Counted from the first letter of the stretch, positions 9,010-18,134 are shown. The stretch: 64,000 bases of DNA from a bacterium (GCA_028821455.1 JAPPGE010000082.1:1-64000), one strand, 5' to 3'. Numbers and translations: made by a program. Notes: a model not told the origin generated them from the sequence alone.

Positions 9010-10227
9010 GTGTCTGACAGAATCTGGACCTTGCCCGGTGTGGCGACACACCACCAGTCGGCCAGTGCCGGGCCACTGACGTTTGTCGGTGGCGCCGGCG
9101 ACTTCGATGCGACGGGGACGATACGCAATCCGCGGGACCTCGATGCCCAGGCCGGTGGAGCCGTTCGCGCCATCGAGGAAGCCCTCGCCACGGAGTTCTG
9201 CACGCTCGAGGATGTGGTGCGCATCAAGGCCTACTACACGGCCGACGTCGGCGACTGGGATGTCATCGCCGCCCTGGCGCGGCACCTGCCGGGCGATCCG
9301 CTGCCGGCAATCAGTACCGTGCCCGAGCCGTTGCAGCCCTTCGAAGGTCAGGTCATCCAGGTGCAGGCGATCGCTTGCCGCGGCTGGCGCGGAAACGCCG
9401 ATGCCCGGTTATCTCTCCAGCCGGTCCCGGCGCCGGTGCGGGAGAGACTCGGTCTCGACAACGTCACGGCGGGCCTGAGGGCGGGTGAATTCATCGCCGT
9501 GGCCAACCGTACGGCTGTGGATGACGACGGCCGGGTCCTGTCGGCGGATCCCGTCGAGCAGAGCCACGCCGTCATGGCCATGCACGAGCGGACCCTGGAT
9601 GAACTGGGAGCATCGCTTCAGGACAGCGTCAAGATGGAGGGCTACTACTTCGGCACCAGCCTCGAGGATTGGGCGCCCCTGGCACGTGCGCGCGCCAGCC
9701 ATTTCCGGGAGCCGGGTCCGCCGGCGACCGTGGTGCCGTGCCACCGGCTTCATCCGGAAGGGGCACGCACCAAGATCGGCGTCCTGGCGATGCGTGGCCG
9801 CCGCGGAAGTTTCGACAAGTACATCCCGCGCCTGGATGTCTGGCCGGACCGCGTCTGGGACTGGCCCATACCCTTGCCCTACAGGCAGGCCATCTGCCTG
9901 CGTGACATGATCTGGCTGGGCGGGCAGGTGCCTCACACACCCTTCACCAACGACGGTGGACGCGTGATGCCCGGCGACCTTGCGGCGCAGACGCGATTCA
10001 CCATGTCGTTTGTGGAGGATCTGCTGAGGGGCTTCGATCGGGGGCCGTTGGATCTCAAGCTGATGGTCTGCTACTATACGTCTGCCGGCGCCGCCGACAC
10101 GCAGGTCTTTCTCGACACCTTGGTCGACACCGTGGGAGGAACCCTGCCGCCGGTCACGCTGGTGCCCAAACCGATGATGCATTCTCCGGAAAACACTGTC
10201 GAAATCTGGGGAGTTGCCCAGGCCTGA
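9010..10227 (+). CDS. Three tandem RidA/YjgF domains in one protein
   Basis: 405 residues from a GTG. Three RidA-like units follow one another at about 10-127, 150-268 and 288-405. Each repeats a beta-strand start ('LTFVGGAGD', 'FIAVANRT', 'MIWLGGQVP'), a central 'DVVRIKAYYT'-like strand and a closing hydrophobic strand ('VIQVQAIAC', 'KIGVLAMRG', 'TVEIWGVAQ'). RidA normally works as a trimer of single domains, so one chain could mimic the trimer. The Arg that binds the enamine carboxylate in active RidA is absent in all three units ('PAIS', 'PATV', 'PPVT' in its place). The function is therefore uncertain. It is divergent from the dehydratase. Confidence 0.85.
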   Translation: MSDRIWTLPGVATHHQSASAGPLTFVGGAGDFDATGTIRNPRDLDAQAGGAVRAIEEALATEFCTLEDVVRIKAYYTADVGDWDVIAALARHLPGDPLPAISTVPEPLQPFEGQVIQVQAIACRGWRGNADARLSLQPVPAPVRERLGLDNVTAGLRAGEFIAVANRTAVDDDGRVLSADPVEQSHAVMAMHERTLDELGASLQDSVKMEGYYFGTSLEDWAPLARARASHFREPGPPATVVPCHRLHPEGARTKIGVLAMRGRRGSFDKYIPRLDVWPDRVWDWPIPLPYRQAICLRDMIWLGGQVPHTPFTNDGGRVMPGDLAAQTRFTMSFVEDLLRGFDRGPLDLKLMVCYYTSAGAADTQVFLDTLVDTVGGTLPPVTLVPKPMMHSPENTVEIWGVAQA

Positions 10228-10299
10228 ACGGACGGGTTCCTCTTGTCCCGGCCCCCCATGGCGACTAGTCTCCACGGGAGAGCCGATCTGGAAACTGTC

Positions 10300-11187
10300 A
10301 TGATCACCGCGAAGCTGAAGGGTTCCTTTGTCGCACTCGTCACGCTGTTCCGCGATGGCAAGATCGACGAAAAGGGATATCAGGACTTCATCGACTGGCA
10401 GATTGCCCAGGGAACCCACGGCGTGCTGGCCATGGGTACGACTGGCGAATCGCCGACGTTGTCCCACGACGAGGACATGCATGTGGTGCGCCTCGCCGTC
10501 GAGGCTGCGGCAGGACGCGTTCCGGTGATGGCCGGAACCGGTTCGAACTCCACAGCCGAGTGCATCATGCTGACGCGTCATGCGCAGGAGGCGGGTGCGG
10601 ATGTCGCGCTGATCGTCACCGGTTACTACAACAAGCCGACCCAGGAAGGCCTCTTCCGCCATTTCGAGGCGGTCAACGATGCCGTCGACATTCCCATCAT
10701 TGTCTACAACATTCCTGGACGGACAGGCGTCGACATCGAGCCGCTGACGATGCAGCGGATTGCCGGTCTCTCCAATGTTGTCGGCTGCAAGGAATCGACG
10801 GCGGCTGCCGACCGGGCCTCCAAGCAGCGGTGGCTCTGCGGCAGGGAGTTCATCCAGATGTCGGGTGAGGACGCCGCGGTCATCGGACTTCTTGGCATGG
10901 GCGGGCACGGCTGCATTTCCGTGACGGCCAACGTGGCGCCGGCACTCTGCGCAAGAATGCACGAGGCATGGCAGGGGGGCGACCACGAAGAGGCCCGGGA
11001 GATCCAGGACCGGCTCATGCCGCTCCATGAGGCGCTGTTCAGCGAAACCAGTCCCGGGCCCGTCAAGTACGGGGCCAGCCTGCTCGGCTGGGGCGACGGC
11101 TCCGTGCGTCTGCCCCTGACGCCTCCGGCAGAGGCGACCAAGGCCAGGGTGAGGGATGCCATGAGGCAGGCCGGGATTCTCGCCTGA
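10300..11187 (+). CDS. dapA: 4-hydroxy-tetrahydrodipicolinate synthase
   Basis: 295 residues. It condenses pyruvate with aspartate semialdehyde in the lysine and diaminopimelate pathway. The catalytic residues line up with the E. coli enzyme at a constant offset of three: T47 in 'MGTTGESPT', Y110, Y136 in 'YNIPGRTG', R141 and the Schiff-base K164 in 'GCKEST'. The ATG at 10300 gives the family N terminus '[10 protein letters not shown]'; the longer frame from 10243 adds nothing conserved. smpB follows eight bases after the stop, the dapA-smpB order common in alphaproteobacteria. Confidence 0.96.
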   Translation: MITAKLKGSFVALVTLFRDGKIDEKGYQDFIDWQIAQGTHGVLAMGTTGESPTLSHDEDMHVVRLAVEAAAGRVPVMAGTGSNSTAECIMLTRHAQEAGADVALIVTGYYNKPTQEGLFRHFEAVNDAVDIPIIVYNIPGRTGVDIEPLTMQRIAGLSNVVGCKESTAAADRASKQRWLCGREFIQMSGEDAAVIGLLGMGGHGCISVTANVAPALCARMHEAWQGGDHEEAREIQDRLMPLHEALFSETSPGPVKYGASLLGWGDGSVRLPLTPPAEATKARVRDAMRQAGILA

Positions 11188-11195
11188 CACGTGCA

Positions 11196-11669
11196 ATGGC
11201 GGGCAAGAACATCCCGGCGGGAACCACGGTTGCCCGCAACCGCAAGGCATTCCGCGACTATGCCATCGAGGACCGGATCGAGGCGGGCATCGTTCTGACC
11301 GGAAGCGAGACACAGTCTCTGCGCGCCGGGCGCGCCAACATCAACGGGGCCTTCGCCAGGGAACGGGATCGGGAAATCTGGCTGGAGGACTGTCACATCT
11401 CGCCCTGGCAACAGGCGGGCCGCGACAATCATGAGCCTGAACGGCCGCGCAAGCTGCTTCTTCACCGCCGCGAGATCGAACGGCTGGCCGGTGCTGTGAG
11501 CCGCCGCGGTTACACGCTTGTTCCGCTCAGCATCTACTTCAACCCCAGGGGTGTGGCCAAGGTCGAGCTTGGACTGGGGAAGGGCAAGCAGGCCCATGAC
11601 AAGCGGGCAGCGATTCGGGAACGGGAATGGAAGCGCCAGAAGGAACGCCTGATGCGCGATCGCGGATGA
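11196..11669 (+). CDS. smpB: SsrA-binding protein SmpB
   Basis: 157 residues. SmpB binds tmRNA and mimics the codon-anticodon helix during rescue of stalled ribosomes. The N-terminal '[25 protein letters not shown]' region (only part of the block is quoted by family), '[14 protein letters not shown]', '[16 protein letters not shown]' and the basic C-terminal tail '[15 protein letters not shown]' are all standard. It lies directly behind dapA. No ssrA gene was noticed in the window. Confidence 0.96.
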   Translation: MAGKNIPAGTTVARNRKAFRDYAIEDRIEAGIVLTGSETQSLRAGRANINGAFARERDREIWLEDCHISPWQQAGRDNHEPERPRKLLLHRREIERLAGAVSRRGYTLVPLSIYFNPRGVAKVELGLGKGKQAHDKRAAIREREWKRQKERLMRDRG

Positions 11670-11676
11670 TGCCGCC

Positions 11677-12111
11677 GTGAACTGGCTGCTTGCGGCAATT
11701 GGCGGCGTTCTCCTGATCTGGGCACTGGCCTGGATCGGCGTCAACGCACGTGCATCAACGGTGCTGCGCTGGATCAAGTGGATCCTTACGGCGGCGATTG
11801 TTGCCGGCATTGCCACGCTGGCGGCCACGGGACAGTTCCGTGCCGCACTGATGGTCGGTCTCATGCTGTTTCCGTTGCTCTTTCCCTGGAGGAGACCGCG
11901 TGGATTCCACGCCGGGCCACGTCCTTCCGCGTCCACCATGAGCGTTGCCGAAGCCGCCGAGATCCTTGGTGTTGCTGCGGATGCCGACGAAAAGACGATC
12001 ACCGAAGCCTACCGCCGGATGATGGCCGAGCATCATCCCGACAAGGGTGGCTCCGCCTGGTTCGCCCGGCGGATCAACGAGGCAAGGGACGTGCTGATGG
12101 CTGGGCGCTGA
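11677..12111 (+). CDS. Membrane-anchored J-domain protein (TIM14/Pam18-like)
   Basis: 144 residues from a GTG. The first 70 residues carry two or three hydrophobic stretches ('WLLAAIGGVLLIWALAWIG', about 33-52 and 56-72). A basic linker rich in Arg and Pro follows. The C-terminal J-domain starts about residue 88 ('SVAEAAEILGV') and has the HPD motif in 'MAEHHPDKGGS' that stimulates Hsp70 ATPase. The layout of a membrane anchor followed by a minimal C-terminal J-domain is that of mitochondrial TIM14/Pam18 and its alphaproteobacterial relatives. It follows smpB by seven bases. Its partner DnaK and its substrate are unknown. Confidence 0.85.
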   Translation: MNWLLAAIGGVLLIWALAWIGVNARASTVLRWIKWILTAAIVAGIATLAATGQFRAALMVGLMLFPLLFPWRRPRGFHAGPRPSASTMSVAEAAEILGVAADADEKTITEAYRRMMAEHHPDKGGSAWFARRINEARDVLMAGR

Positions 12112-12178
12112 CGATGACGCGGGCCCACGGTTTCGTGTATGTGCACCCCCTGTAACTGCCTGACGGGACTCTTGAGCA

Positions 12179-13498
12179 ATGCGCATCACCATGGTGGGTG
12201 CCGGCTATGTCGGACTGGTGTCGGGCGCCTGCTTTTCCGAATTCGGCATCGACGTCGTCTGTGTCGATCGCGATGAAGGGCGGGTTGCCCGCCTGCAGTC
12301 GGGTGAGGTGCCCATCTACGAACCCGGCCTGCCGCGGCTCGTGAGCCGCAATACCGAGGCTGGCCGCCTGACGTTCACCACGGAACTTGCGCCGTCGGTG
12401 ATGGAGTCTGACGCCATCTTCATCGCTGTCGGGACACCGGGCCATCGCGGCAATGGCAAGACTGACCTCAGCTTCGTGTTCAGCGCCGCCGAGGAGGTGG
12501 CGCGGGTCATCGAGCGCTACAGCGTGATCGTCACCAAGTCGACGGTCCCCGTTGGCACCGGGCGCCGGGTCGAGGAGGTGATGCGACGGATACGGCCCCG
12601 CGCGGAGTTCGACGTCGTCTCCAATCCGGAGTTCCTGCGGGAGGGTTCGGCCGTGAGGGACTTTCTGCGTCCCGATCGCATCATCGTTGGCAGCGAGAGC
12701 GAGCGGGCGGCGCGTCTGATGGACGAGATCTACGGTCCCCTCTTCTTCGAACGCACGCCGATCCTGCATACGTCGCGGGAGACTGCAGAGCTCATCAAGT
12801 ACGCTGCCAACAGCTTTCTCGCGACCAAGATCGCCTTCATTAACGAGATGGCCGACTACTGCGAGAGTGTGGGCGCCAATGTCCTTGATGTGGCCCGTGG
12901 AATCGGTCTCGATGGCCGGATCGGCGACCGGTTTCTCCATCCCGGACCGGGCTACGGAGGCAGCTGCTTTCCCAAGGACACACAGGCGCTCGCTGGCGGG
13001 GCAAGGGAGAGCGGCACACCGCTCACCATCGTCGAGGCGGTGATCGCCGCCAACGCTGACCGCAAGCGTTCGATGGCCCAGCGCATCGTGTCCTTGCTTG
13101 GCGGCACCAGAGGGAAGACCGTGGCGCTCCTCGGTCTGAGTTTCAAGCCGGACACGGACGACATCCGCGAATCGCCGAGTCTCGCCATCGCATCGGAACT
13201 CCTCGACCGCGGCGTAGGGGTGAGAGCCTTCGATCCGGTGGCCATGGAAGCCGCCAGCGAGACCATGGAAGGGCTGGTGACCTGCACCGGTCCCTACGAG
13301 GCGGCAGCGGGGGCCGATGCCATTGTCATTGTCACGGAGTGGAACGAGTTCCGGTCGCTCGACCTCGTCCGGCTCAGGTCGCTCCTGAACCAGCCTCTCA
13401 TGATCGATCTGCGCAACATGTACAGCGCCGCCGACATCATCGACGCCGGTTTCGCATATCACGGTGTCGGTCTCGGTCATCTTGATCCGCCATCCTGA
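12179..13498 (+). CDS. ugd: UDP-glucose 6-dehydrogenase
   Basis: 439 residues. It oxidises UDP-glucose twice to UDP-glucuronate with NAD+. The N-terminal Rossmann motif is 'MVGAGYVGLVSG'. 'KSTVPVGTGRRVEE' and 'SNPEFLREGSAVRDF' are family blocks, and the catalytic Cys is C263 in 'GPGYGGSCFPKD'. The C-terminal domain has 'LGLSFKPDTDDIRESPSL'. Its product is the substrate expected for the epimerase at 6912-7886, so both may serve capsule or lipopolysaccharide sugars. It is convergent with the TerC-type gene. Confidence 0.96.
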   Translation: MRITMVGAGYVGLVSGACFSEFGIDVVCVDRDEGRVARLQSGEVPIYEPGLPRLVSRNTEAGRLTFTTELAPSVMESDAIFIAVGTPGHRGNGKTDLSFVFSAAEEVARVIERYSVIVTKSTVPVGTGRRVEEVMRRIRPRAEFDVVSNPEFLREGSAVRDFLRPDRIIVGSESERAARLMDEIYGPLFFERTPILHTSRETAELIKYAANSFLATKIAFINEMADYCESVGANVLDVARGIGLDGRIGDRFLHPGPGYGGSCFPKDTQALAGGARESGTPLTIVEAVIAANADRKRSMAQRIVSLLGGTRGKTVALLGLSFKPDTDDIRESPSLAIASELLDRGVGVRAFDPVAMEAASETMEGLVTCTGPYEAAAGADAIVIVTEWNEFRSLDLVRLRSLLNQPLMIDLRNMYSAADIIDAGFAYHGVGLGHLDPPS

Positions 13499-13522
13499 CG
13501 GATCCGCGGCGGACCGTGGCCT

Positions 13523-14158
13523 TCACAGGTGATCGACAATCTGCACGGAACCGCGCCAGATCATGTCGCCGGTGACCCATAACAGCACCGCAAGTCCGAT
13601 GTAGGCGATCCAGTGATGGCGATGAAGCAGCCTGGCAATGAAGTTGGCCGCTACGGCCATCAGGGCGATGGAGAGGACGAGGCCGAACACCAGGAGGACG
13701 TGGTATCCGTGCGCGGCTCCTCCGACAGCGAGCACGTTGTCGAGTGACATGGATACGTCGGCGACGACGATCAGCGTCAGGGCGTGACGGATGGTTGTCG
13801 GTTTGCGGTCCTTGCCGGTGGTGTGCGTTTTCGGCATGGGCTCGGGATGGCGGGTGAGCTGGCCGCTGCGAATGTCACGCCACATGCGCCAGCACACCCA
13901 TGCGAGCAGCAGGCCGCCAACGAGGAGAAGGCCGACGATGCTCAGCAGTTCAACCACGATCAGGGCAAAGCAGATGCGCAGGATGGTGGCTGCGGCGATT
14001 CCGAATACGATGGCCCTGCGCCGCATGGTGGGAGGCAGGCCCGCCACCGCCATGCCGATGACGATGGCATTGTCGCCGGACATGACGATGTCGATGACGA
14101 TGATGGACAGGAATGCGGAGAGCTGGGCAGGATCTGTCGGGTCAAAGAAGTCGGTCAC
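13523..14158 (-). CDS. TerC/YjbE-family integral membrane protein
   Basis: 211 residues from a GTG at 14158. The open frame runs further upstream, but that part is antisense to the next gene. About seven hydrophobic segments. The first holds the TerC signature 'VIDIVMSGDNAIVIGMAV' and the fifth a second copy, 'LIVVADVSMSLDNVLAVGG'. The repeated acidic D/N residues inside helices are thought to bind metal. YjbE-type members are linked to manganese export or to metal loading of exported proteins. Here the role is inference. Confidence 0.88.
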   Translation of the reverse strand: MTDFFDPTDPAQLSAFLSIIVIDIVMSGDNAIVIGMAVAGLPPTMRRRAIVFGIAAATILRICFALIVVELLSIVGLLLVGGLLLAWVCWRMWRDIRSGQLTRHPEPMPKTHTTGKDRKPTTIRHALTLIVVADVSMSLDNVLAVGGAAHGYHVLLVFGLVLSIALMAVAANFIARLLHRHHWIAYIGLAVLLWVTGDMIWRGSVQIVDHL

Positions 14159-14233
14159 GTCGCTCTCGCCTGGTGGATGGTTCCGGGCGGCAACATGTGG
14201 CAAGAGGAGAGGCTTCACAAGGGAGAACGCGCG

Positions 14234-15070
14234 ATGGCCACACCCTCCGATTCCGTCGGAAAGACCCGGGAATCGATGGACGTGCTGGGCGTGACACCCG
14301 CTCGTCACCTTGCCGCCACCTTCGACAGGGATGACGCCAATCTTACGAGCGGCGCCCGGCTCCCCTGCGGCTGGACCCTGCTCTATTTTCTTGACTGTCC
14401 ACCAACATCCCTCATTGGCCGGGACGGTCGTACGACCCCGGGCGAGTTCATTCCGGACACAGGGCTTCCCCGCAGGATGTGGGCCGGCGGCTCGTTCACC
14501 TTCGAGCGCGATCTGGTTCTTGGCCGGCCGGCTCGCCAGACGGTCACCATCACCTCGGTGGAGAGGAAGAAGGGGCGGTCCGGAGACCTGTGCTTTGTCA
14601 CAACGGAACACCGAATCGCCCAGGAAGACGGGGACGCCGTCATTGAGGTTCGCAACCTCGTGTTCCGCGACGAACCCGGAGTCTCCGGTGAGGCACGGCG
14701 TGTGGCGCCGCCGCAGGAAGCGGCCTGGCAGCGCAGTGTTGTCGCCGATCCGGTATTGCTGTTCCGGTTTTCCGCGCTCACGTTCAATGCTCACCGGATT
14801 CACTACGACGTCGAGTACTGCCGCAACGAGGAAGCCTATCCGGATCTCGTCGTGCACGGGCCGATGCAGGCGCTCTTGCTGCTTGACCTCGCGGAAAGGA
14901 CATTTCCTGAACGTCGCATCAGGCACTTCCGCTACCGCGGGACGGCGCCACTCTTCGCTCCTCACCCCTTCCTTGTCTGCGGAAAGCCGGAAGCCGGCGG
15001 TGATCTCAGGCTGTGGATCGAGGATTCGTCAGGTGGTCTGACAACATCGGCGGAACTGGAATTCGCGTGA
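14234..15070 (+). CDS. MaoC/FAS1-like acyl dehydratase (mesaconyl-CoA hydratase/HTD2-like)
   Basis: 278 residues from the ATG at 14234 with GGGAG upstream. Double hot-dog protein. The N-terminal FAS1-type half has 'LPCGWTLLYFLD' and 'RRMWAGGSFTFERDL'. The C-terminal half carries the hydratase signature 'RFSALTFNAHRIHYDVEYCR', with the catalytic Asn/His region and 'LVVHGPMQALLLLDLA'. Relatives include mesaconyl-C4-CoA hydratases and itaconyl-CoA hydratases. The stop overlaps the ATG of the amidase gene (TGATG), so the two are coupled. Substrate unknown. Confidence 0.85.
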   Translation: MATPSDSVGKTRESMDVLGVTPARHLAATFDRDDANLTSGARLPCGWTLLYFLDCPPTSLIGRDGRTTPGEFIPDTGLPRRMWAGGSFTFERDLVLGRPARQTVTITSVERKKGRSGDLCFVTTEHRIAQEDGDAVIEVRNLVFRDEPGVSGEARRVAPPQEAAWQRSVVADPVLLFRFSALTFNAHRIHYDVEYCRNEEAYPDLVVHGPMQALLLLDLAERTFPERRIRHFRYRGTAPLFAPHPFLVCGKPEAGGDLRLWIEDSSGGLTTSAELEFA

Positions 15071-16488
15071 TGCCGACTGAGGACCTCTATCGGCTGACAG
15101 CGCTTGACATTGTCCGGCATTACCGGGCCCGTGACCTGTCACCCGTCGAGGTGGCCGATGCCGTGCTCGCACGCCTCGAGGAAGTGGACGGCAATCTCAA
15201 TGCCTTCTGCCATCGGGACGACGAGGCATTCCGGGCGGCGGCGGTCGCATCGGAAGAACGCTGGGTGGCGGGCTCTCCGCTCGGTCCTCTCGACGGTGTG
15301 CCGACGAGCGTCAAGGACGTCCTGAGAATCAGGGGCTGGCCGACGCGCATGGGTTCGAAAGCGGTGGACGCCAGACAGCCGTGGACGGCGGATGCCCCTG
15401 CTGTCGCCCGCCTGCGCGAATCCGGCGCCCTCTTCATCGGCATGACGACGACGCCGGAGATGGGCTGGAAGGGCGTCACCGACAGTCCGCTTTACGGGCA
15501 GACGCGCAATCCCTGGAACCTGCGCATGACACCGGGCGGTTCGAGCGGCGGTGCCGCAGCAGCCGTTGCCTGCGGTGTCGGTCCCCTGGCTCTCGGCACG
15601 GACGGTGGGGGTTCGGTGCGCATTCCGGCATCGTTCTGTGGCATTGTCGGCTTCAAGCCGACCTTCGGCAGGGTGGCGGCGTGGCCGCCGGGCCTCTATG
15701 GCACGCTTTCCCACGTCGGACCGATGGCCCGGACCGTGAGCGATGCGGCCCTTCTTCTCGACGTGATCGGCAAACCCGATTCACGCGACCCGTGGTCGCT
15801 GGCCGACCAAGGGATCGACCATCTCGAAGAGACACGGTCCACCGTGGCCGGTCTGAGGGTTGCCTACAGTCGGGACCTCGGCCACGTCAGGGTGGCCCAC
15901 GCAGTCGCAGATGTGGTGGATCAGGCGGTGCGCGATCTGGGCGATCTCGGCATGGAGATCGAGGAGATCGAATTCGACATACCGAAGGCGGAGGAGGCCT
16001 TCCGCACCCTGTGGTATGCCGCCGCCGCTGCGGCCATCCGTACCCAGAGCCGGCACCGGCGACGGTTTCTTGACTATGGCCTCACCAAGATCGCCGCCGA
16101 GGGTGAAGCCATCAGGGCGGTTGACCTTGTCGAGGCCGAGCGGGCACGCACGCGCTATGCGACAGATGTCGGTGCTCTCCTTGAACGCTTTGATCTTCTC
16201 GTGACGCCCACCCTGCCGATTTCCGCATTCGAGGTGGGCCTCGAGGTGCCGTCAGGCTGGCCTCATGAACGCTGGTACACCTGGACGCCGTTCACCTGGC
16301 CGTTCAATCTTACAGGACAACCGGCACTGTCGGTGCCGTGCGGATTCACCGCAGACGGACTGCCGGTGGGCCTGCAGATCGTGGCACGTCGCCAGGCCGA
16401 TGCGCTTGCCCTGAGAGCTGGCGCCGCCTACCAGGAACGGTTCCCGACCCTGTCTTCGTGGCCCACGGCGGGACGGGCTTCCGGGTGA
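15070..16488 (+). CDS. Amidase-signature-family hydrolase
   Basis: 472 residues. Ser-cisSer-Lys amidase related to GatA but not part of the transamidase. The catalytic Lys is in 'VPTSVKDVLRI', the cis-Ser in 'PGGSSGGAAAAV' and the nucleophile in 'LGTDGGGSVRIPA'. C-terminal 'FTWPFNLTGQPALSVPC' is typical of bacterial amidases that act on small or aryl amides. The ATG overlaps the stop of the dehydratase gene. No nitrile hydratase lies beside it; the nitrile hydratase genes are 27 kb away. Confidence 0.88.
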   Translation: MPTEDLYRLTALDIVRHYRARDLSPVEVADAVLARLEEVDGNLNAFCHRDDEAFRAAAVASEERWVAGSPLGPLDGVPTSVKDVLRIRGWPTRMGSKAVDARQPWTADAPAVARLRESGALFIGMTTTPEMGWKGVTDSPLYGQTRNPWNLRMTPGGSSGGAAAAVACGVGPLALGTDGGGSVRIPASFCGIVGFKPTFGRVAAWPPGLYGTLSHVGPMARTVSDAALLLDVIGKPDSRDPWSLADQGIDHLEETRSTVAGLRVAYSRDLGHVRVAHAVADVVDQAVRDLGDLGMEIEEIEFDIPKAEEAFRTLWYAAAAAAIRTQSRHRRRFLDYGLTKIAAEGEAIRAVDLVEAERARTRYATDVGALLERFDLLVTPTLPISAFEVGLEVPSGWPHERWYTWTPFTWPFNLTGQPALSVPCGFTADGLPVGLQIVARRQADALALRAGAAYQERFPTLSSWPTAGRASG

Positions 16489-16571
16489 CATGCGCTGCCT
16501 TCAGGCACGACGGGGGCCTGTGGATGGATAGCCGGATCCTGCGAGTTTGACCGTCGCGCGATGAATACAAC

Positions 16572-16601
16572 ATGCAGTGTGCATGGCCTGAATTGTTCAG
16601 G
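16572..16601. promoter_or_regulatory. Two adjacent palindromes upstream of the carboxypeptidase gene
   Basis: ATGCA-GTG-TGCAT (16572-16584) and CCTGAA-TTG-TTCAGG (16587-16601) are perfect inverted repeats side by side. They lie about 125 bases before the ATG of the PBP gene. They look like binding sites for dimeric regulators. The first resembles the TGC-rich operators at the phasin gene. No clear -35/-10 pair was assigned here. Confidence 0.4.
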
Positions 16602-16727
16602 AAATCCCCTCGGTATGGTTCAATCCGTTGGCCGCTTTGGTTCATCCCCGGCACCTGTGGAAGAATTGCTGGACTGGCACGCGTCATCGTCTGTAATGAG
16701 CCAGAGCCAAGCATCAGGGGATTGTTG

Positions 16728-17975
16728 ATGGCCGGTCGTGTTCCTGTTCGCCGCACCCGGTGCCTTCTGGCAGGACTGGTGTTTGGCCTGCTGGCGGGTG
16801 TGATGGACGCCGAGGCTGCCAAGGAGACGACATACTTCGTGATTGATGCCACCAACGGCAATGTTCTCGCCCAACGCAAGCCGGACAAGGAGATGTACCC
16901 GGCCTCCCTGGCAAAGATGATGACGCTCTATCTCGTGTTCGAGGCACTCGAGAAGGGCACCATCACGCTCGATACCCGGTTTACCTTCTCGCGCAAGGCG
17001 AGCGATCAGGTGCCTTCCAAACTCGGCATTCCCAGAGGCGGTTCGATCTCCGCCCAAGATGCCATCATGGCTCTCGTCATCAAGTCGGCCAACGATGTTG
17101 CCGTGGCGGTCGCCGAAGGTCTTGGCGGCAGCGAGGCGGGGTTCACGACCATGATGACGAACAAGGCCCGTGAACTCGGCATGCGGCGCACGGTCTTCAC
17201 CAACGCCTCGGGCCTGCACCGCCGTAGCATGACATCGACGGCGAGGGACATGGCCGTGCTGGCCCTGCGCCTGCAGTTCGATTTTCCGGAATACTACCCG
17301 CTCTTTTCCTCCCGGTCGTTCACCTACGGCGACAGGACCTACAGGAGTCACAACAAGCTTCTGGGCAGAGTCGACGGTGTCGACGGCATCAAGACCGGAT
17401 ACACGAAAGCGGCCGGGTGGAATCTCGCGGCGTCGGCCGTCGTGGACGGCAGGCGCATCGTTGGTGTCGTGATTGGCGGCAAGGACCGGATTTCGAGGGA
17501 CAGGCTCATGACGGACCTGATCCGGAAGGCCTTCGTTACGGCCGCCTCCGTTGACAGAACTGTGCCCCTGCCAACGTCCCATCCACGGCGCGACGTGGCG
17601 GCACAGTTCACCGCCGCCCTTACCAGTGGCGTTGACGATGAGCTTGTTGCCAGCCTCGAGCAGTCGCTCGGGCTCGGATCGTCAGGCTTCGCCGTCGACG
17701 AAGGCAGCGCCGGCGATGACCGCAACTGGGCCATCCAGGTGGGCGCCTTTTCCCAACGCGACAACGCAGTGCGTGCCAGCGCCGATACCGGCCGTTTTCT
17801 GGCGCCTCTGCTGGCGGGCGACAGCGAAACGGTCCTGGCAACCGTCGAGATGGACGGCGCCACGCTCTATCGGGTGCGCATTCTCAATCTTGGTGAGGTC
17901 CAGGCGCGGGAGAGTTGCCGCTTTCTCAACAGCAATGATCGTCCTTGCTCGGTGATCTACACGGGCGATTCCTGA
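16728..17975 (+). CDS. D-alanyl-D-alanine carboxypeptidase with C-terminal SPOR domain
   Basis: 415 residues from the ATG at 16728. An N-terminal signal peptide (basic start, hydrophobic 11-26, cleavage near 'DAEA-AKE') sends it to the periplasm. The penicillin-binding active site is complete: SxxK at S60-K63 ('SLAK'), SxN at S120-N122 ('SAN') and KTG at 222-224. It trims pentapeptide side chains in peptidoglycan. After a low-complexity linker, a SPOR domain (about 334-410, 'NWAIQVGAFSQRDNA') should bind denuded glycans at the division site. It lies upstream of the phasin and clpSA genes, an order common in this class. Confidence 0.94.
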   Translation: MAGRVPVRRTRCLLAGLVFGLLAGVMDAEAAKETTYFVIDATNGNVLAQRKPDKEMYPASLAKMMTLYLVFEALEKGTITLDTRFTFSRKASDQVPSKLGIPRGGSISAQDAIMALVIKSANDVAVAVAEGLGGSEAGFTTMMTNKARELGMRRTVFTNASGLHRRSMTSTARDMAVLALRLQFDFPEYYPLFSSRSFTYGDRTYRSHNKLLGRVDGVDGIKTGYTKAAGWNLAASAVVDGRRIVGVVIGGKDRISRDRLMTDLIRKAFVTAASVDRTVPLPTSHPRRDVAAQFTAALTSGVDDELVASLEQSLGLGSSGFAVDEGSAGDDRNWAIQVGAFSQRDNAVRASADTGRFLAPLLAGDSETVLATVEMDGATLYRVRILNLGEVQARESCRFLNSNDRPCSVIYTGDS

Positions 17976-18134
17976 GCGGCCGTGAACGGCAACGCGGTGC
18001 GTCGGTGGAGCGCACGCTTGACGGACATGCACGAGGGCTGGTTCCAGGCGACCTGAGCGGACGAAGACTGCCGTTCGGCATGCCCTGCTGGAGCCCTGAC
18101 GATTGCCTGGTCCGGACTGGTGATTGTATCAGGC

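Noticed and set aside
9409-11313. 634-codon open frame on the minus strand
   Set aside because: It is antisense to the triple-RidA, dapA and smpB genes, has no family motif, and arises from high GC content at third codon positions.
14159-14965. Upstream extension of the TerC-type frame on the minus strand
   Set aside because: This part is antisense to the dehydratase gene and lacks TerC similarity; the GTG at 14158 gives the family N terminus.
15070-16488. Second GatA
   Set aside because: It has the same amidase signature, but it lies away from gatCAB, is coupled to a dehydratase and has a different C-terminal half.
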